From: UBA1205 sp045534635
GTDB taxonomy: Bacteria > Bacteroidota > Bacteroidia > Bacteroidales > WCHB1-69
Assembly (NCBI GenBank): GCA_045534635.1
Contig: JAZSKB010000051.1
Location: forward strand, 1-64,000
Reading direction: 5' to 3'
Length of the DNA stretch: 64,000 nucleotides
The notes beneath the pieces are model-generated. The model saw nothing but the letters and a program-made list of their open reading frames with translations, was not told the origin of the DNA and did no database searches. This document shows, one piece after another, positions 17,740-27,295 of this stretch (its first letter is position 1; each line of letters begins with the position of its first letter). A program made the position numbers and the translations under genes.

Positions 17740-19643
17740 TCCATTTCTTTTTTTAATGTTAAAATAGATTGTATAATACTATCTACATCTATTTTACACA
17801 ATTTATGTAATTGAGCAACAGTTCCTTGCTCAATAAACATATCGGGAATACCCATAATATGAAGACGATTGTTGTAATGATGTTGACTGATAAATTCAGC
17901 GACAGCACTTCCTAATCCTCCAATACGACATCCATTTTCAAGTGTTAAAATTGTTTTGTACTGTTTACAAACATCATGAAGCAAATGCTCATCTAATGGT
18001 TTCAAAAAACGCATATTGTACACAGCAATATTTATTCCATTGTCTTTTAATTTATTTGCAGCGACAATTGCATCGTTGGTAATGTGTCCAATGCTAAGAA
18101 TAGCAATATCTTGCCCTTCTTGTAAACAAATACCTTTTCCAATAGGTATTTCGGTAAAAGGTTGATTTTTCCATTTTACATTGGCACCATTTCCACGTGG
18201 ATAACGTATAGAAAAAGGTTTTGGCGTAATAGTTGCTGTGTACATCATATTACGAAGTTCAAGTTCATTGCAAGGAGCAGAAATAATCATATTGGGAATA
18301 CAACGCAAATAAGCAAAATCAAAATTTCCATGATGTGTTGCACCATCTTCACCAACTAAACCCGCTCTATCAATACAGAAAATAACGTGAAGATTTTGTA
18401 AAGCAACATCATGAATAATTTGGTCGTATGCTCTTTGTAAAAAACTTGAATAAATATTACAAAATGGAATATATCCTTCTGTTGCCAATCCTGCAGAAAA
18501 TGTTACAGCATGTTGTTCTGCAATACCAACATCAAAACAACGTTTGGGAAATACTTCCATCATAATGTCCATAGAACAACCACTTGCCATAGCGGGAGTA
18601 ATACCAACAATTTTTTTATTATCCTTAGCCAAATCCAATAAAGTATTACCAAATACTTTTTGATATTTCTCAATAGTATCAGGAGAAATAGATGGCGTGA
18701 TAATATTGCCTGTTTTAGCATCGAAAATGCCAGGAGCATGATACAAAGTTTGCTTTTCTTCTGCTTGTTTCAATCCTTTTCCTTTGACAGTAACACAATG
18801 AAGTAATTTTGCTCCCGAAATATTTTTCAATCGTTTAAGCATTCTTACCAAAAAAAGAATATTGTGACCATCAATAGGACCAAAATAACGAAATCCCAAA
18901 GATTCAAACATATTACTATCCTGAAGTAAACTTCCTTTAATAGCAGTTTGTGTAGATTGAATCATGTGAATAGCCTTGTTCCCATTTTTTTTCTTTCTAT
19001 TGAGAAGATGCCATACTTTATCTTTAAGTTTATTGTATGTCAAAGAAGTGGTTAATGTTGCTAAATAATTGCTCATTCCACCAACATTTTTATCAATAGC
19101 CATACCATTGTCGTTGAGAATAACGAGAACATTGGCTTTAGAGATACCTGTTTGATTAAGCCCTTCAAATGCTTCTCCCCCAGTCATAGAACCATCACCA
19201 ATAACAGCAATATGATTGCGAAGAAAATTTTCTTCAAGAGAAGAAGCGGTAGCCATTCCTAAAATAGCAGAAATAGAAGTAGAAGAATGTCCGACACCAA
19301 AAGCATCGTATGGACTTTCACTCATTTTAGGAAAACCACTAATACCTTTGTATTTACGATTTTGTTGAAAAGCTTCACGTCGACCAGTAAGTATTTTGTG
19401 AGCATAGGCTTGATGACCAACGTCCCATACCAATTTATCGTCAGGAGTATCAAAAACGTAATGAATAGCAACAGCAAGTTCAATAGCCCCCAAACTCGAA
19501 CCAAGATGTCCCGGATTAGTTGCTGTTTGTTCAATAATATATTGACGCAATTCGGCACACAATGATTCCAATTGCTCTTCTTTAAGTTGTTTTAAATCTT
19601 TAGAAGAATTAATCGTTGATAACAATGGGTATTTCTGTTCCAC
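17736..19643 (-). CDS. dxs: 1-deoxy-D-xylulose-5-phosphate synthase
   Basis: Dxs condenses pyruvate and glyceraldehyde 3-phosphate, the first step of the MEP isoprenoid pathway, with thiamine diphosphate. The 635-residue protein has the family's full length: NPGHLGSSLGAIELAVAIHY at the N-terminus, the thiamine motif GDGSMTGGEAFEGLN ending in LNDN (about residues 147-177), the glutamate region VGIAEQHAVTFSAGLA and the C-terminal transketolase domain. It is the last gene of the gldF-gldG-DUF4340 group with a 20-bp gap, so likely cotranscribed with it. Confidence 0.98.
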   Translation of the reverse strand: MEQKYPLLSTINSSKDLKQLKEEQLESLCAELRQYIIEQTATNPGHLGSSLGAIELAVAIHYVFDTPDDKLVWDVGHQAYAHKILTGRREAFQQNRKYKGISGFPKMSESPYDAFGVGHSSTSISAILGMATASSLEENFLRNHIAVIGDGSMTGGEAFEGLNQTGISKANVLVILNDNGMAIDKNVGGMSNYLATLTTSLTYNKLKDKVWHLLNRKKKNGNKAIHMIQSTQTAIKGSLLQDSNMFESLGFRYFGPIDGHNILFLVRMLKRLKNISGAKLLHCVTVKGKGLKQAEEKQTLYHAPGIFDAKTGNIITPSISPDTIEKYQKVFGNTLLDLAKDNKKIVGITPAMASGCSMDIMMEVFPKRCFDVGIAEQHAVTFSAGLATEGYIPFCNIYSSFLQRAYDQIIHDVALQNLHVIFCIDRAGLVGEDGATHHGNFDFAYLRCIPNMIISAPCNELELRNMMYTATITPKPFSIRYPRGNGANVKWKNQPFTEIPIGKGICLQEGQDIAILSIGHITNDAIVAANKLKDNGINIAVYNMRFLKPLDEHLLHDVCKQYKTILTLENGCRIGGLGSAVAEFISQHHYNNRLHIMGIPDMFIEQGTVAQLHKLCKIDVDSIIQSILTLKKEMD

Positions 19644-19663
19644 AATAAAATTAAAATTTGCAA

Positions 19664-20773
19664 TTATTTATCATTGTCAGAAATTTCTCTTACTATAGGT
19701 ATTGCTCGATGTTGATTATTAGGAAGATAGTATTCCAAAGGTTGTACAATACGGTCGAACACAAAAAATTGACACAAATATACTTCATTTTTATTGTCAT
19801 TGACAATAGCATAAAATTTATCTTTGTTGTAGGCATCAATAAATTCTAAATTGTAGTCATAATTAGCAGTATCTAATATGGTATTGATGCGAAACATAGT
19901 TATTTTTGTTGTCTTATTGTGAATATCTGTAATAGAAATTTCTTTAAAAAGGTTCATAAAAATAGAATCTTTTTCTGATTCTTGCAATTCCATATCTTGC
20001 ATTTCGTAATTAAGATTTCTATAATCGGACAAATGGTCTAATAATTTAAGCGTATCATATTGAGGAAGTTTTTCACCATTTGCATTGTAAATGTTAAAAT
20101 GTTTTCCCTTACCTTTTTCTATAAGCATACTTTGTTCAGGAAATTCATAATCAACAATTTTCACAAGTTGAATTTGAGATAATTTTAGTTTTACAATATT
20201 ATGAGTACGCCAAGAATCTTCAAAAGGAGAATATTTAGGACGAACAAAACCTCTAAATCCTGGTAGATAAACGACACATGGAATTTTTGCACCTTCTAAA
20301 ATAGCGTAATTGCCTAAATTGTCCATAGTTTGTTGTCCGAGATAATATATTTTCGTGTTAGTATATTCCCATAATCGCAAAGAACCTAATTTGATATAAT
20401 AATCCTTGAAATAAATTTCAACTTTTACAGCACCTGAAGCCATTCGTTTATTGATATTGTCGCGTGCAGATTTCCCTACAGGAGCTTTCATTGTCAGATT
20501 AGCAATACAATTGAGGAGGTCATCAATATTGTTTTTCATCACTTCGTGTTTATGATTGACAATCCAACCTTTGCCAGTTTTTTCTAACAAAACATTGTTT
20601 TCGTTACCATCGGCAATAAAAATTTTTTCAATAGCAGAAGTATCACTAACAGCAAAACTTTTTTCGTCGGAACTTATTGTACCAGAACGACGAGTTACTA
20701 AAAATAAAATAGCAACCAATATAAGCGTAAGACTAATAAATATAAGAATACTATTTTTTCTCTTTTTTGTCAT
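19664..20773 (-). CDS. DUF4340-family membrane-anchored protein
   Basis: A 369-residue protein with one N-terminal membrane anchor (about residues 8-25) and a large extracytoplasmic part matching DUF4340 (AIEKIFIADGNENNVLLEKTGKGWIVNHK at about 50-75, later YYLGQQTMDNLGNYAIL). Proteins of this type are repeatedly found beside GldG-like ABC auxiliary proteins. It starts 3 bp after the gldG stop, so it may be a third component of that transporter. Activity unknown. Confidence 0.85.
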   Translation of the reverse strand: MTKKRKNSILIFISLTLILVAILFLVTRRSGTISSDEKSFAVSDTSAIEKIFIADGNENNVLLEKTGKGWIVNHKHEVMKNNIDDLLNCIANLTMKAPVGKSARDNINKRMASGAVKVEIYFKDYYIKLGSLRLWEYTNTKIYYLGQQTMDNLGNYAILEGAKIPCVVYLPGFRGFVRPKYSPFEDSWRTHNIVKLKLSQIQLVKIVDYEFPEQSMLIEKGKGKHFNIYNANGEKLPQYDTLKLLDHLSDYRNLNYEMQDMELQESEKDSIFMNLFKEISITDIHNKTTKITMFRINTILDTANYDYNLEFIDAYNKDKFYAIVNDNKNEVYLCQFFVFDRIVQPLEYYLPNNQHRAIPIVREISDNDK

Positions 20774-20776
20774 GAT

Positions 20777-22543
20777 TTATCGTTTTGTTTTATATTTTAC
20801 ATTTCTAATAGTGATTACGGTAATGCCTAAACAAACAATAAAAATTAAAGGAACCAATAAATTAAGACATTGCCAAAATATACGTTGTTTTAATATCCTG
20901 TTTTTATCTAACAATCTCATTTTGAAATCTTTGGAGCGAACTTGTAAAATAGATTCGTCATCACAAAGATAATTGACAGCATTGAGTAAGAAATTTTTGT
21001 TTGCAAAAGCGGTGTTTGTATATCTATCAAAACCTAATGGAAAAACAAAATCATTGTTTCCAATTTGATTTTTTATCATATCTCCATCTGCAACAAAAAT
21101 CATTTTAGTAGGTTTACTTTTTTCTATTAATCCTAATTCTTGAATACGCTCTCCTTGCAAATCAGTATAAAGAGAATGAAAAACTCCTTCTACCAATACA
21201 CTCACAGGTAAATATTGTTTGTTAAATTGTCGTAAATCAGCACGTTTTTTGAGAACTTCAAGGCTAATAATAGCAGGCGTATTCATTACTTTAGTATTTT
21301 GAGAGGTTGTTAACAAAATCTGTTTTTTTACTTCTCTATTACCAGAACCAATAGTATCAATAGAACTGATAAATTCACTTTTTAACAAACTAAGATTTTT
21401 AACAATAGGATGATTAGCAAATGGCGTAATAATAGGAAAATAATAAAAAGGAATCAATTTAAATTGATTTTGTCCAGCAACTTCTTCTCCACTGCTAACA
21501 GGAATTGCTAAAGCATTGAGGTCTTGCAACAAGTTGGTATTAAAACGAACACCATAACGGAAAAATAAATCATCAAGATTCAAATCTCTTGGAATACAAG
21601 GCATTTCTTGATGATTGTACATACTATCAATTTCTGCCATAACAGGGTCAACATACCAAAGTAAACGACCTCCACGCATCACAAATTGGTCTAAAAGGTA
21701 TTTTTCATAATCGCCAAAAGGAATTGTTGGTTTAGCAATAATTAGCAAGTCATATTTGTTTCCCGTGATAGTGAAATCATTAGAAATACTATCTTTTATT
21801 TCAATATTAAAAATACTTGAAATTTTGTTGTCTAAAATAACAGAATCTACTTCATAAAATTGAGCAATAGCCAGTGCTGCTTTGAGCACTTCCCAATTTG
21901 TAAGTTCTCCATGTCCTTTCAAAAAAGCAACTTTTGCCTTTTGTTGATGAGTAATGCGACGGATAGCGTTGCTAAGATTGTATTCTAATTTTTCAATAGA
22001 ATATTTGACAATATCTTCTCTTTGAGTAAGTAAACCTTCATCAGCATCAACAAGTTGTACAGGAATTTCAAATCCTTGATAACTAACAAAAGCCCCTGGA
22101 ACAATATATGTAGTACTTACTCCATCAGATTTCATCGATTGAATGGCTTGTGGTCGAAGCCCTTTCTGATAAAGTTCGCCATATATCGCATTGAGTTCTT
22201 GTTGAGTTTTGTTTTTTGCAGGGTCAATAAATTCATATTCAATATTATCTGTTACAATACGCATTTCATCAAGAAGTTCGCGAGTTTTGTCTGACAATTC
22301 TGCAAAATCGGCAGGCAAATTGTTCCCTTCTAAATAAACTCTTACATAGATAACATCATTAAGATCTTTCAACATTTCTTTTGTAGAAGAAGAAAGTGTG
22401 AAACGTTTTTCTGCAGTAAGATCAAAACGATGAAACAAAAATGCAGAAATAATATTTATAGCGATAATAACAATTATCACCGACGAAAATTGAATTAAAT
22501 TGTCTTTCTTTATATTATTAGAACTATTTTTCTTTATTTTCAT
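20777..22543 (-). CDS. gldG: Gliding-motility-associated ABC transporter auxiliary protein GldG
   Basis: A 588-residue protein with one membrane segment near residues 20-40, a long extracytoplasmic domain of the GldG or ABC_transp_aux type (FDLTAEKRFTLSSSTKEML, KVAFLKGHGELTN, RGGRLLWYVDPV) and a second membrane segment near the C-terminus (about 560-582). In flavobacteria GldA, GldF and GldG form an ABC transporter needed for gliding; homologues occur in non-gliding Bacteroidales. It sits 18 bp after gldF. No gldA ATPase gene is adjacent. Confidence 0.9.
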   Translation of the reverse strand: MKIKKNSSNNIKKDNLIQFSSVIIVIIAINIISAFLFHRFDLTAEKRFTLSSSTKEMLKDLNDVIYVRVYLEGNNLPADFAELSDKTRELLDEMRIVTDNIEYEFIDPAKNKTQQELNAIYGELYQKGLRPQAIQSMKSDGVSTTYIVPGAFVSYQGFEIPVQLVDADEGLLTQREDIVKYSIEKLEYNLSNAIRRITHQQKAKVAFLKGHGELTNWEVLKAALAIAQFYEVDSVILDNKISSIFNIEIKDSISNDFTITGNKYDLLIIAKPTIPFGDYEKYLLDQFVMRGGRLLWYVDPVMAEIDSMYNHQEMPCIPRDLNLDDLFFRYGVRFNTNLLQDLNALAIPVSSGEEVAGQNQFKLIPFYYFPIITPFANHPIVKNLSLLKSEFISSIDTIGSGNREVKKQILLTTSQNTKVMNTPAIISLEVLKKRADLRQFNKQYLPVSVLVEGVFHSLYTDLQGERIQELGLIEKSKPTKMIFVADGDMIKNQIGNNDFVFPLGFDRYTNTAFANKNFLLNAVNYLCDDESILQVRSKDFKMRLLDKNRILKQRIFWQCLNLLVPLIFIVCLGITVITIRNVKYKTKR

Positions 22544-22561
22544 GACAAATAAATTTTAGAT

Positions 22562-23293
22562 TTACCATTTTCTACTTTGCAAACGAAGTTTAGAAAACAT
22601 TAAAAATAAAACAATTACACTTAAAAAATAAATCACATCTCGCGTATCAATCACTCCTCGACTGATAGATGCATAATGATGTTCTATTCCTAAAGTTTTA
22701 ATGATAGAACCAATAGAACCAAACACATGAAATGAGTAAATGAAATCAAACCCAAGCCATGCAATAAAACAAAGTAATACTGCTAAAATAAATGAAACAA
22801 TTTGACTATCTGTAAGCAATGAACAAAAAAGACCTATCGCTGCAAAAGTGGCACCCAAAAAAAACAATCCTAAATAAGAACCGCACATCGCTCCTAAATC
22901 TACATTACCTTGAGGATATCCTAAAATATAAATAGTTAACAGATAGATAAATGTTGGAAAAATAGAAACAAAAACAAGTACCAAATTAGCAAGATATTTT
23001 GCTAAAATAATCTGCATATCACTCAATGGCATTGTAAGCAATAACTCTATTGTTCCAATACGTTTTTCTTCAGCAAAAGAACGCATAGTAATTGCAGGAA
23101 CAAGTAATAAAAATACAATTGGAGCAAGAGAAAACAATGAACTTAAATCGGCAAAACCTCTATCAAGAATATTGTACGACATTGGAAAAACCCACAAAAA
23201 TAAGCCTGTAAGTGATAAAAATACACCCATTACTACGTAGCCTATCACCGAATGTAGAAATACTCGAATTTCTTTAATAAATAAACTAAACAT
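22562..23293 (-). CDS. gldF: Gliding-motility-associated ABC transporter permease GldF
   Basis: A 243-residue integral membrane protein with six predicted hydrophobic segments. The characteristic segment PAITMRSFAEEKRIGTIELLLTMPLSD between segments two and three marks ABC-2 type permeases of the GldF family. It is the first gene of gldF-gldG-DUF4340-dxs, with a promoter at 23334-23341. Confidence 0.92.
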   Translation of the reverse strand: MFSLFIKEIRVFLHSVIGYVVMGVFLSLTGLFLWVFPMSYNILDRGFADLSSLFSLAPIVFLLLVPAITMRSFAEEKRIGTIELLLTMPLSDMQIILAKYLANLVLVFVSIFPTFIYLLTIYILGYPQGNVDLGAMCGSYLGLFFLGATFAAIGLFCSLLTDSQIVSFILAVLLCFIAWLGFDFIYSFHVFGSIGSIIKTLGIEHHYASISRGVIDTRDVIYFLSVIVLFLMFSKLRLQSRKW

Positions 23294-23333
23294 CTATTGT
23301 TTTTGATTTATTGATAATAAATGAAATAATCTG

Positions 23334-23341
23334 CAAAGATA
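23334..23341 (-). promoter_or_regulatory. -7 element of the gldF operon promoter
   Basis: Minus-strand TATCTTTG followed by CA, 41 bp before the gldF ATG, again within the string AAAAAAATGTTATCTTTGCA. Confidence 0.7.
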
Positions 23342-23403
23342 ACATTTTTTTGAATAACAACGAAATATTATCAATTATAATTTCAACTAAAAAAGTTATA
23401 ATA

Positions 23404-23560
23404 AAACCACCCTAAACTCTATAATATTTATTCCAAAAAGTGTGATATTTTTGGCTTTGGTGGTTTGTAAACATGCAAGGAGATAGGCATTCAAGAAAAA
23501 ATTTGCAAAACATTTTATAGTTTCTGTAAAAAATGTTATCTTTTTAAAAAACAATTTTTT
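23404..23560 (+). repeat. Interspersed hairpin repeat, copy A
   Basis: AAACCACC (23404-23411) is the exact reverse complement of GGTGGTTT (23459-23466), enclosing a 47-nt AT-rich loop that contains GTGTGATATTTTTGG. A conserved 3' tail follows (AAACATGC, then AGATAGGCATTCAAGAAAAA, then CAAAACATTTTATAGTTTCT) and ends in ATGTTATCTTTTTA, a decayed version of the usual promoter. Related copies lie at 52151 and 60371. Confidence 0.75.
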
Positions 23561-23580
23561 ACGATTATCTAACTTAGTTA

Positions 23581-23617
23581 TAAATAAAAACCCCCGCAAG
23601 TTATACTTGTGAGGGTT
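23581..23617 (-). terminator. Intrinsic terminator of the methylmalonyl-CoA decarboxylase operon
   Basis: AACCCCCGCAAG (23589-23600) pairs with CTTGTGAGGGTT (23606-23617) with one mismatch and one G-U pair. On the minus strand the stem is followed by TTTTTATTTA. It lies 32 bp after the carboxyltransferase stop. Confidence 0.85.
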
Positions 23618-23649
23618 GATAAAGAACTTTATTTTAATTGTATTCACAT

Positions 23650-25209
23650 CTACAATGGTAAATTATCATGTTTTTTTGCCGGATTTTCCAAACGTTTTGT
23701 TTTAATAGCCTGCAATGATTTAATTACTCGATAACGAGTATTTCTTGGTTCAATTACGTCATCGATATAACCATATCTTGCAGCATTGTAAGGATTGCAG
23801 AATAGATTATTGTATTCTTCTTTTTTCGCCACAATAGTTTCAATTTGTTTTTGAGGGTCTGTTTCGGCTTTAATTTCTTTAGAATATAAAACTTCAACAG
23901 CACCATCTGCACCCATAACAGCGATTTCAGCAGTTGGCCAAGCGTAATTTACATCACTACGTAATTGTTTGCAACTCATAACAATATGAGAGCCACCATA
24001 AGATTTACGTAAAGTAACAGTTACTTTAGGAACAGTAGATTCTCCATAAGCATACAACAATTTTGCACCATGAGTAATTACACCACCATATTCTTGAGCA
24101 GTTCCTGGCAAGAAACCTGGAACGTCAACCAAAGTAACCAAAGGAATATTGAAAGCATCGCAAAAACGAACAAAACGAGCACCTTTACGAGACGCATTTA
24201 TATCTAAAACTCCCGCCATGTGACTTGGTTGGTTTGCTACAATACCAACAGAGATTCCACCCATACGAGCAAACCCTACGATAATATTTTTTGCGTACAA
24301 TGGAGCAATTTCTAAAAATTCACCATTATCAACAATAGTGGTTATCACTTGTTTCATATCGTATGGTTTATTTGGATTGTCAGGAATAATATCATTCAAG
24401 AAGTCGTCAACTCTTTCAATAGGGTCGGTACATTCTACTTCTGGAGCAGTTTCCATATTGTTAGAAGGCAAATATCCTATTAAACGACGAATCATAGCGA
24501 TACCTTCTTCTTCGTTGTCAACAACCAATTGAGCAACACCAGATTTAGAACCATGAACGCTTGCCCCTCCTAATTCTTCTGTTGTTACATCTTCTCCCAA
24601 AACAGTTTTTACTACTTTAGGACCTGTTAAGAACATATAACTGGTATTTTTTACCATCATAATAAAATCGGTAAGAGCTGGAGAATATACAGCACCACCA
24701 GCACAAGGACCGAAAATAGCAGATATTTGAGGAACAACACCAGAAGCCAAAATATTTCTTTGGAATATTTCGGAATAACCAGCAAGGCTATTTACACCTT
24801 CTTGAATACGAGCACCACCAGAATCATTGATACCAATAATAGGAGCACCCATTTTCATTGCTAAATCTTGTACTTTACAAATTTTTGCAGCGTGCATTTC
24901 TGATAAAGAACCACCAGAAACAGTAAAATCTTGTGCAAACACATATACCAATCTACCATCAATGGTACCATAACCGGTAACGACACCGTCAGTAAGAGGA
25001 TGGTCTTTGTCCATTCCAAAATTGGTACAACGATGTGTTACAAACATATCTAATTCTTCAAAACTATCTTCATCTAACAACATTGCGATACGTTCGCGAG
25101 CGGTCATTTTACCTTGACTATGTTGTTTTTCTATTCTTTTTTCTCCTCCTGCGAGTCTTGCTTTTGCTCTAAGCTCCAACAATTCTCTCACTTTATCTTG
25201 CATTGCCAT
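23650..25209 (-). CDS. mmdA: Methylmalonyl-CoA decarboxylase alpha / acyl-CoA carboxyltransferase subunit
   Basis: The 519-residue protein is a biotin-dependent carboxyltransferase of the propionyl-CoA carboxylase beta / MmdA family: GKMTARERIAMLLDEDSFEE, then the two oxyanion regions INDSGGARIQEG and GPCAGGAVYSPALTDF (N-terminal half) and VDVPGFLPGTAQEYGG with RKSYGGSHIVM (C-terminal half). It moves the carboxyl group of (S)-methylmalonyl-CoA to biotin. Its neighbours (epimerase, Na+-pumping beta subunit, biotin carrier, OadG-like protein) show that it works as the alpha subunit of the Na+-translocating decarboxylase in propionate formation. It is the last gene of the operon. Confidence 0.95.
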   Translation of the reverse strand: MAMQDKVRELLELRAKARLAGGEKRIEKQHSQGKMTARERIAMLLDEDSFEELDMFVTHRCTNFGMDKDHPLTDGVVTGYGTIDGRLVYVFAQDFTVSGGSLSEMHAAKICKVQDLAMKMGAPIIGINDSGGARIQEGVNSLAGYSEIFQRNILASGVVPQISAIFGPCAGGAVYSPALTDFIMMVKNTSYMFLTGPKVVKTVLGEDVTTEELGGASVHGSKSGVAQLVVDNEEEGIAMIRRLIGYLPSNNMETAPEVECTDPIERVDDFLNDIIPDNPNKPYDMKQVITTIVDNGEFLEIAPLYAKNIIVGFARMGGISVGIVANQPSHMAGVLDINASRKGARFVRFCDAFNIPLVTLVDVPGFLPGTAQEYGGVITHGAKLLYAYGESTVPKVTVTLRKSYGGSHIVMSCKQLRSDVNYAWPTAEIAVMGADGAVEVLYSKEIKAETDPQKQIETIVAKKEEYNNLFCNPYNAARYGYIDDVIEPRNTRYRVIKSLQAIKTKRLENPAKKHDNLPL

Positions 25210-25258
25210 ATCTTAACTTTTTTCGTTTAAAATATTATTAAAGCATTTACTTTAAAAA

Positions 25259-25669
25259 TTACTCTTTCGCTTTTTCACACAATTCTGTTAAAACACCACC
25301 TGTAGATTTAGGGTGTAAAAATGCGATATTCAAACCTTCAGCACCTTTTCTTGGTTGTTTGTCTATCAATCTAACATCTTTTGCACTAACTTCTTCTAAG
25401 GCATTTTGTACGCCATCTACAGCAAATGCTATATGATGAATACCTTCACCTCTCTTTTCTATAAAAGATGCTATGGTACTATCTTCGCTTGTAGGTTCTA
25501 ACAATTCTATTTTAGTTTGCCCAACCATAAAAAAAGCAGTTTTTACTTTTTGGTCAGCAACTTCTTCAATAGCATAACATTTTAAACCTAATACATTTTC
25601 GTAATAAGGTATAGAATCTTCTAAACTTTTTACTGCTATGCCAATATGTTCTATATGTGTTGGTTTCAT
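25259..25669 (-). CDS. mce: Methylmalonyl-CoA epimerase
   Basis: A 136-residue VOC-fold enzyme that interconverts the R and S forms of methylmalonyl-CoA. Metal-ligand candidates are His8 (HIEHIGIAVK), the histidines in GEGIHHIAFAVDG and the glutamate in LTELCEK near the C-terminus. QPRKGAEGLNIAFLHPKSTGGVL is the family signature. It lies between the beta and alpha decarboxylase genes, 17 and 49 bp away. Confidence 0.96.
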   Translation of the reverse strand: MKPTHIEHIGIAVKSLEDSIPYYENVLGLKCYAIEEVADQKVKTAFFMVGQTKIELLEPTSEDSTIASFIEKRGEGIHHIAFAVDGVQNALEEVSAKDVRLIDKQPRKGAEGLNIAFLHPKSTGGVLTELCEKAKE

Positions 25670-25686
25670 AATATTATAATTTTATG

Positions 25687-26841
25687 CTAATTTCCTAAAA
25701 ATCCTAATAAAAGACCTGCTGCTACAGCACTACCAATAACACCTGCAACATTAGGAGCCATTGCGTGCATTAATAAATAATTAGATTTATCATAATGCAT
25801 ACCTACTTCTTGTGATACACGAGCAGCATCTGGAACAGCAGAAACTCCAGCATTACCAATCAAAGGATTTATTTTTTTACCTTCTTTCAAGAATAGATTC
25901 CAGAATTTTACAAACAAAACACCTGCCATTGTTGCAATAACAAATGAACCTGCTCCTAAACAGAAAATAAGAATAGATTTAGTTGTTAAGAATGTTGTTG
26001 CTTGAGTAGAAGCACCTACTGTTAATCCTAACAATATTGTAACAATATCAATAATTGCATTACTTGCAGTATTTGCCAAACGTTTTGTAACTCCACATTC
26101 TTTCAACAAGTTACCAAAGAAAAGCATTCCCAACAAAGGAAGACCTGAAGGCACTAAAAATGTTGTTAACAACATTCCTGCGATAGGGAATAATATTTTT
26201 TCTGTTTGAGTACATGCTCTTGGTGTTGGCATTTTGATTAAACGTTCTTTTTTTGTGGTAAGCATTTTCATAATTGGCTGTTGAATTACTGGAACCAATG
26301 CCATATAAGAATATGCTGATACTGCAATTGCTCCCATTAAATCTGGAGCCAATTTGGAAGATAAGAATATTGCGGTAGGACCATCAGCACCACCTATAAT
26401 TCCAATTGCACCTGCTTCTGCGGGAGTAAACCCCAACAATGTTGCAATCATATAAGCACCAAAGATACCAAATTGAGCAGCTGCTCCAATAAGAACCAAT
26501 TTAGGATTAGATATTAAAGCAGAAAAATCTGTCATAGCACCAATACCTAAAAATATTAATGGTGGATAAAATCCTTTTACCACTCCTATATAAAGATAAC
26601 TCAATACAGAACCATCTTCATAAATTCCTATTTGATAACCTGGGGTAAATGGAATATTTCCAATAAGAATACCAAAGCCTATTGGTACTAACAACATTGG
26701 TTCCCATTTTTTGTAAATACCCAAAAATAGGAATATCAAACCTACTACTATCATTATTATATGTCCTGGTGTTGCATTTGCAAAACCTGTAAATGACAAA
26801 AACTGCTGAATATTTTCTACAATCGTTGAGGTAAAATTCAT
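25687..26841 (-). CDS. mmdB: Sodium-pumping decarboxylase beta subunit
   Basis: A 384-residue polytopic membrane protein of the OadB/MmdB/GcdB family. It carries the conserved IGAMTDFSALISNP segment, the Na+-site signature GAIGIIGGADGPTAIFLSSKLAPDL (about residues 145-170) and the C-terminal PLIGNAGVSAVPDAARVSQ. It couples decarboxylation of carboxybiotin to Na+ export. It starts 4 bp after the biotin carrier gene's end. Confidence 0.95.
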   Translation of the reverse strand: MNFTSTIVENIQQFLSFTGFANATPGHIIMIVVGLIFLFLGIYKKWEPMLLVPIGFGILIGNIPFTPGYQIGIYEDGSVLSYLYIGVVKGFYPPLIFLGIGAMTDFSALISNPKLVLIGAAAQFGIFGAYMIATLLGFTPAEAGAIGIIGGADGPTAIFLSSKLAPDLMGAIAVSAYSYMALVPVIQQPIMKMLTTKKERLIKMPTPRACTQTEKILFPIAGMLLTTFLVPSGLPLLGMLFFGNLLKECGVTKRLANTASNAIIDIVTILLGLTVGASTQATTFLTTKSILIFCLGAGSFVIATMAGVLFVKFWNLFLKEGKKINPLIGNAGVSAVPDAARVSQEVGMHYDKSNYLLMHAMAPNVAGVIGSAVAAGLLLGFLGN

Positions 26842-26845
26842 ATTC

Positions 26846-27280
26846 TTAACCGATTATAATTAATACATCTCCTTCTTGAACACTATCACCTTTGCTAACT
26901 TTTATGGCTTTTACTACTCCATCGCGTTCAGCTTCAATAGTATTTTCCATTTTCATTGCTTCAAGCATTAATACTTTTTGACCTGATTTAATAGTATCTC
27001 CTACATTTACATTAATTTCAAGTATAACACCTGGTAGTGGTGATTTTAATGGTTTTTCATCACCAGAAGCGGCAGGAGCGGGAGAACTTGCTGAAGCAGG
27101 AGTTGCTGCTGCTACAGTTGGTCGTGGACGAGCAATAGGAGCCGCTTGCATTACTGGTTGATTTTCTACTTCTACTTTATAAACTACACCATTGACAGTT
27201 ACCGATACATTTCCTTCACCAGCATCTTCTACTGATGTATTATAATCTGTTCCGTTAATTTTGAATTTATATTCTTTCAT
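26846..27280 (-). CDS. mmdC: Biotin carrier subunit of methylmalonyl-CoA decarboxylase
   Basis: A 144-residue protein with an N-terminal segment of about 45 residues, a flexible Ala/Pro/Ser linker (about 46-74) and a biotinyl domain at 75-144. The biotin-accepting lysine is Lys110 in LEAMKMENTI. It carries the carboxyl group from the MmdA active site to the MmdB membrane pump. 15 bp separate it from the upstream OadG-like gene. Confidence 0.95.
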   Translation of the reverse strand: MKEYKFKINGTDYNTSVEDAGEGNVSVTVNGVVYKVEVENQPVMQAAPIARPRPTVAAATPASASSPAPAASGDEKPLKSPLPGVILEINVNVGDTIKSGQKVLMLEAMKMENTIEAERDGVVKAIKVSKGDSVQEGDVLIIIG

Positions 27281-27295
27281 TTCTTTAATATTTCT

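Larger units (their letters stand above)
23294..23649. other. 356-bp intergenic region with promoter, interspersed repeat and terminator
   Basis: From left to right: the minus-strand gldF promoter (23334-23341), interspersed repeat copy A (23404-23560), and the minus-strand terminator of the methylmalonyl-CoA decarboxylase operon (23589-23617). No convincing ORF; a minus-strand reading of 83 codons across the repeat is Lys/Phe-rich and looks accidental. Confidence 0.7.
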
